From Mucilaginibacter roseus (GTDB lineage: Bacteria; Bacteroidota; Bacteroidia; Sphingobacteriales; Sphingobacteriaceae), in the NCBI RefSeq assembly GCF_021215455.1, contig NZ_JAJPWV010000001.1:992001-1056000 (forward strand): a stretch of DNA of 64,000 nt. The letters are read 5' to 3'. Made by a program: the position numbers and the translations under genes. Shown here one piece after another: positions 63,598-64,000 of the stretch (position 1 is the first letter of the stretch; each line of letters opens with the position of its first letter). The notes beneath the pieces are model-generated. The model was not told where the DNA came from. It worked only from the letters and a program-made list of their open reading frames with translations, and ran no database searches.

Positions 63598-64000
63598 ATG
63601 AACGAAAATCTTGACCCGGCACGTGAGCGTTTAAGTCCGGCGGAACGTGATATTGAAAAAGTACTACGTCCGCAGGTATTTGAAGATTTTACCGGCCAGC
63701 ATAAAATATTAGCCAATTTAAAAATATTTGTTCAGGCAGCCCGCCAGCGCGGCGAAGCGCTTGATCATGTTTTGCTGCATGGCCCGCCGGGTTTGGGTAA
63801 AACCACCCTGTCCCACATCATCGCTAATGAGATGGGCGTTGGAATAAAAATAACTTCGGGCCCGGTACTGGATAAGCCCGGCGACCTGGCGGGATTGCTG
63901 ACTAACCTTGAAACAGGTGATATTTTGTTTATTGACGAGATACATCGCCTTAGTCCTCTGGTTGAGGAGTATCTGTACTCGGCAATGGAAGATTTTAAGA
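63598..64000 (+). CDS. ruvB: Holliday junction helicase RuvB (3' end outside window)
   Basis: The first 134 residues from ATG 63598. AAA+ motor of the RuvAB branch-migration complex. [31 protein letters not shown] is the conserved N-terminus, Walker A is GPPGLGKTT (62-70), Walker B is FIDEIH (111-116), and sensor-region residues such as [21 protein letters not shown] are present. Divergent from the GAF kinase with a 254-base gap. Confidence 0.98.
   Translation, partial: MNENLDPARERLSPAERDIEKVLRPQVFEDFTGQHKILANLKIFVQAARQRGEALDHVLLHGPPGLGKTTLSHIIANEMGVGIKITSGPVLDKPGDLAGLLTNLETGDILFIDEIHRLSPLVEEYLYSAMEDFK

Overview
The window looks like a chromosomal segment of a Bacteroidota bacterium of the Sphingobacteriaceae type (Mucilaginibacter or Pedobacter-like). 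The signs are an ECF sigma / FecR / STN-domain TonB receptor locus, DUF4369-TlpA and S41 lipoproteins, a GAF-only fRMsr, a sirtuin lacking zinc cysteines, a Bacteroidetes-type arginine decarboxylase, secreted GH38 and GH39 enzymes, and weak Shine-Dalgarno sequences. This placement is inferred from gene content; no database was searched. There is no phage, insertion sequence, CRISPR array or rRNA operon. Both window edges cut genes: an unidentified C-terminus on the left and ruvB on the right.

Layout. 1-2.5 kb: an exported three-gene cassette (12-cysteine secreted protein, propeller-like lipoprotein, thioredoxin-fold lipoprotein). 2.5-8.6 kb: DUF885 hydrolase, AraC regulator, a 43-residue membrane peptide gene, and a sulfur unit in which a SAM-I riboswitch precedes a cysteine desulfurase and then tRNA-Cys; then a royal-jelly/yellow-family protein. 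8.7-21.3 kb: mostly housekeeping and metabolism: arginine decarboxylase, two bestrophin channels, a translationally coupled thioesterase/GNAT/AlbA_2 trio, a MATE exporter, a six-gene minus-strand operon (fRMsr, hydrolase, alkyladenine glycosylase, kynureninase, bestrophin, HDAC-like), a CrtA-like protein and a sirtuin.

21.6-26.3 kb holds two divergent units of unknown purpose. One is a two-component system whose upstream membrane gene is frameshifted at an 8-base homopolymer inside a 15-bp hairpin. The other is a three-gene cassette (inner-membrane, small soluble and exported barrel-like proteins). 26.4-29.1 kb: HxlR/quinone reductase and TetR/SDR pairs, each with clear palindromic operators. 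29.2-34.2 kb: a stress island (DUF892 ferritin-like, large-subunit catalase, ankyrin protein; then a spore-photoproduct-lyase-like radical SAM enzyme and a DUF4385 protein).

34.6-50 kb: polysaccharide and surface functions (GH38-like, acyltransferase 3, ECF sigma, two lipoproteins, TonB receptor with STN domain, FecR, S41 protease, GH39). 50-54.3 kb: catalase-peroxidase katG followed by a 5'-truncated DUF2200 remnant, then a second tRNA-Cys next to a TlpA-like thioredoxin. 54.6-64 kb: fructosamine kinase, lepA, folD, GT2 glycosyltransferase, LpxL-like acyltransferase, WbqC, a prokaryotic Cys-loop-type ligand-gated channel, a GAF histidine kinase and the start of ruvB.

Several longest-frame gene models begin at TTG codons upstream of a better ATG. 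Starts given here were corrected where the sequence supports it (kynureninase, fRMsr, DUF4385, ECF sigma, beta-helix lipoprotein, S41 protease, fructosamine kinase, WbqC), and likewise for FecR, where both candidates are ATG.
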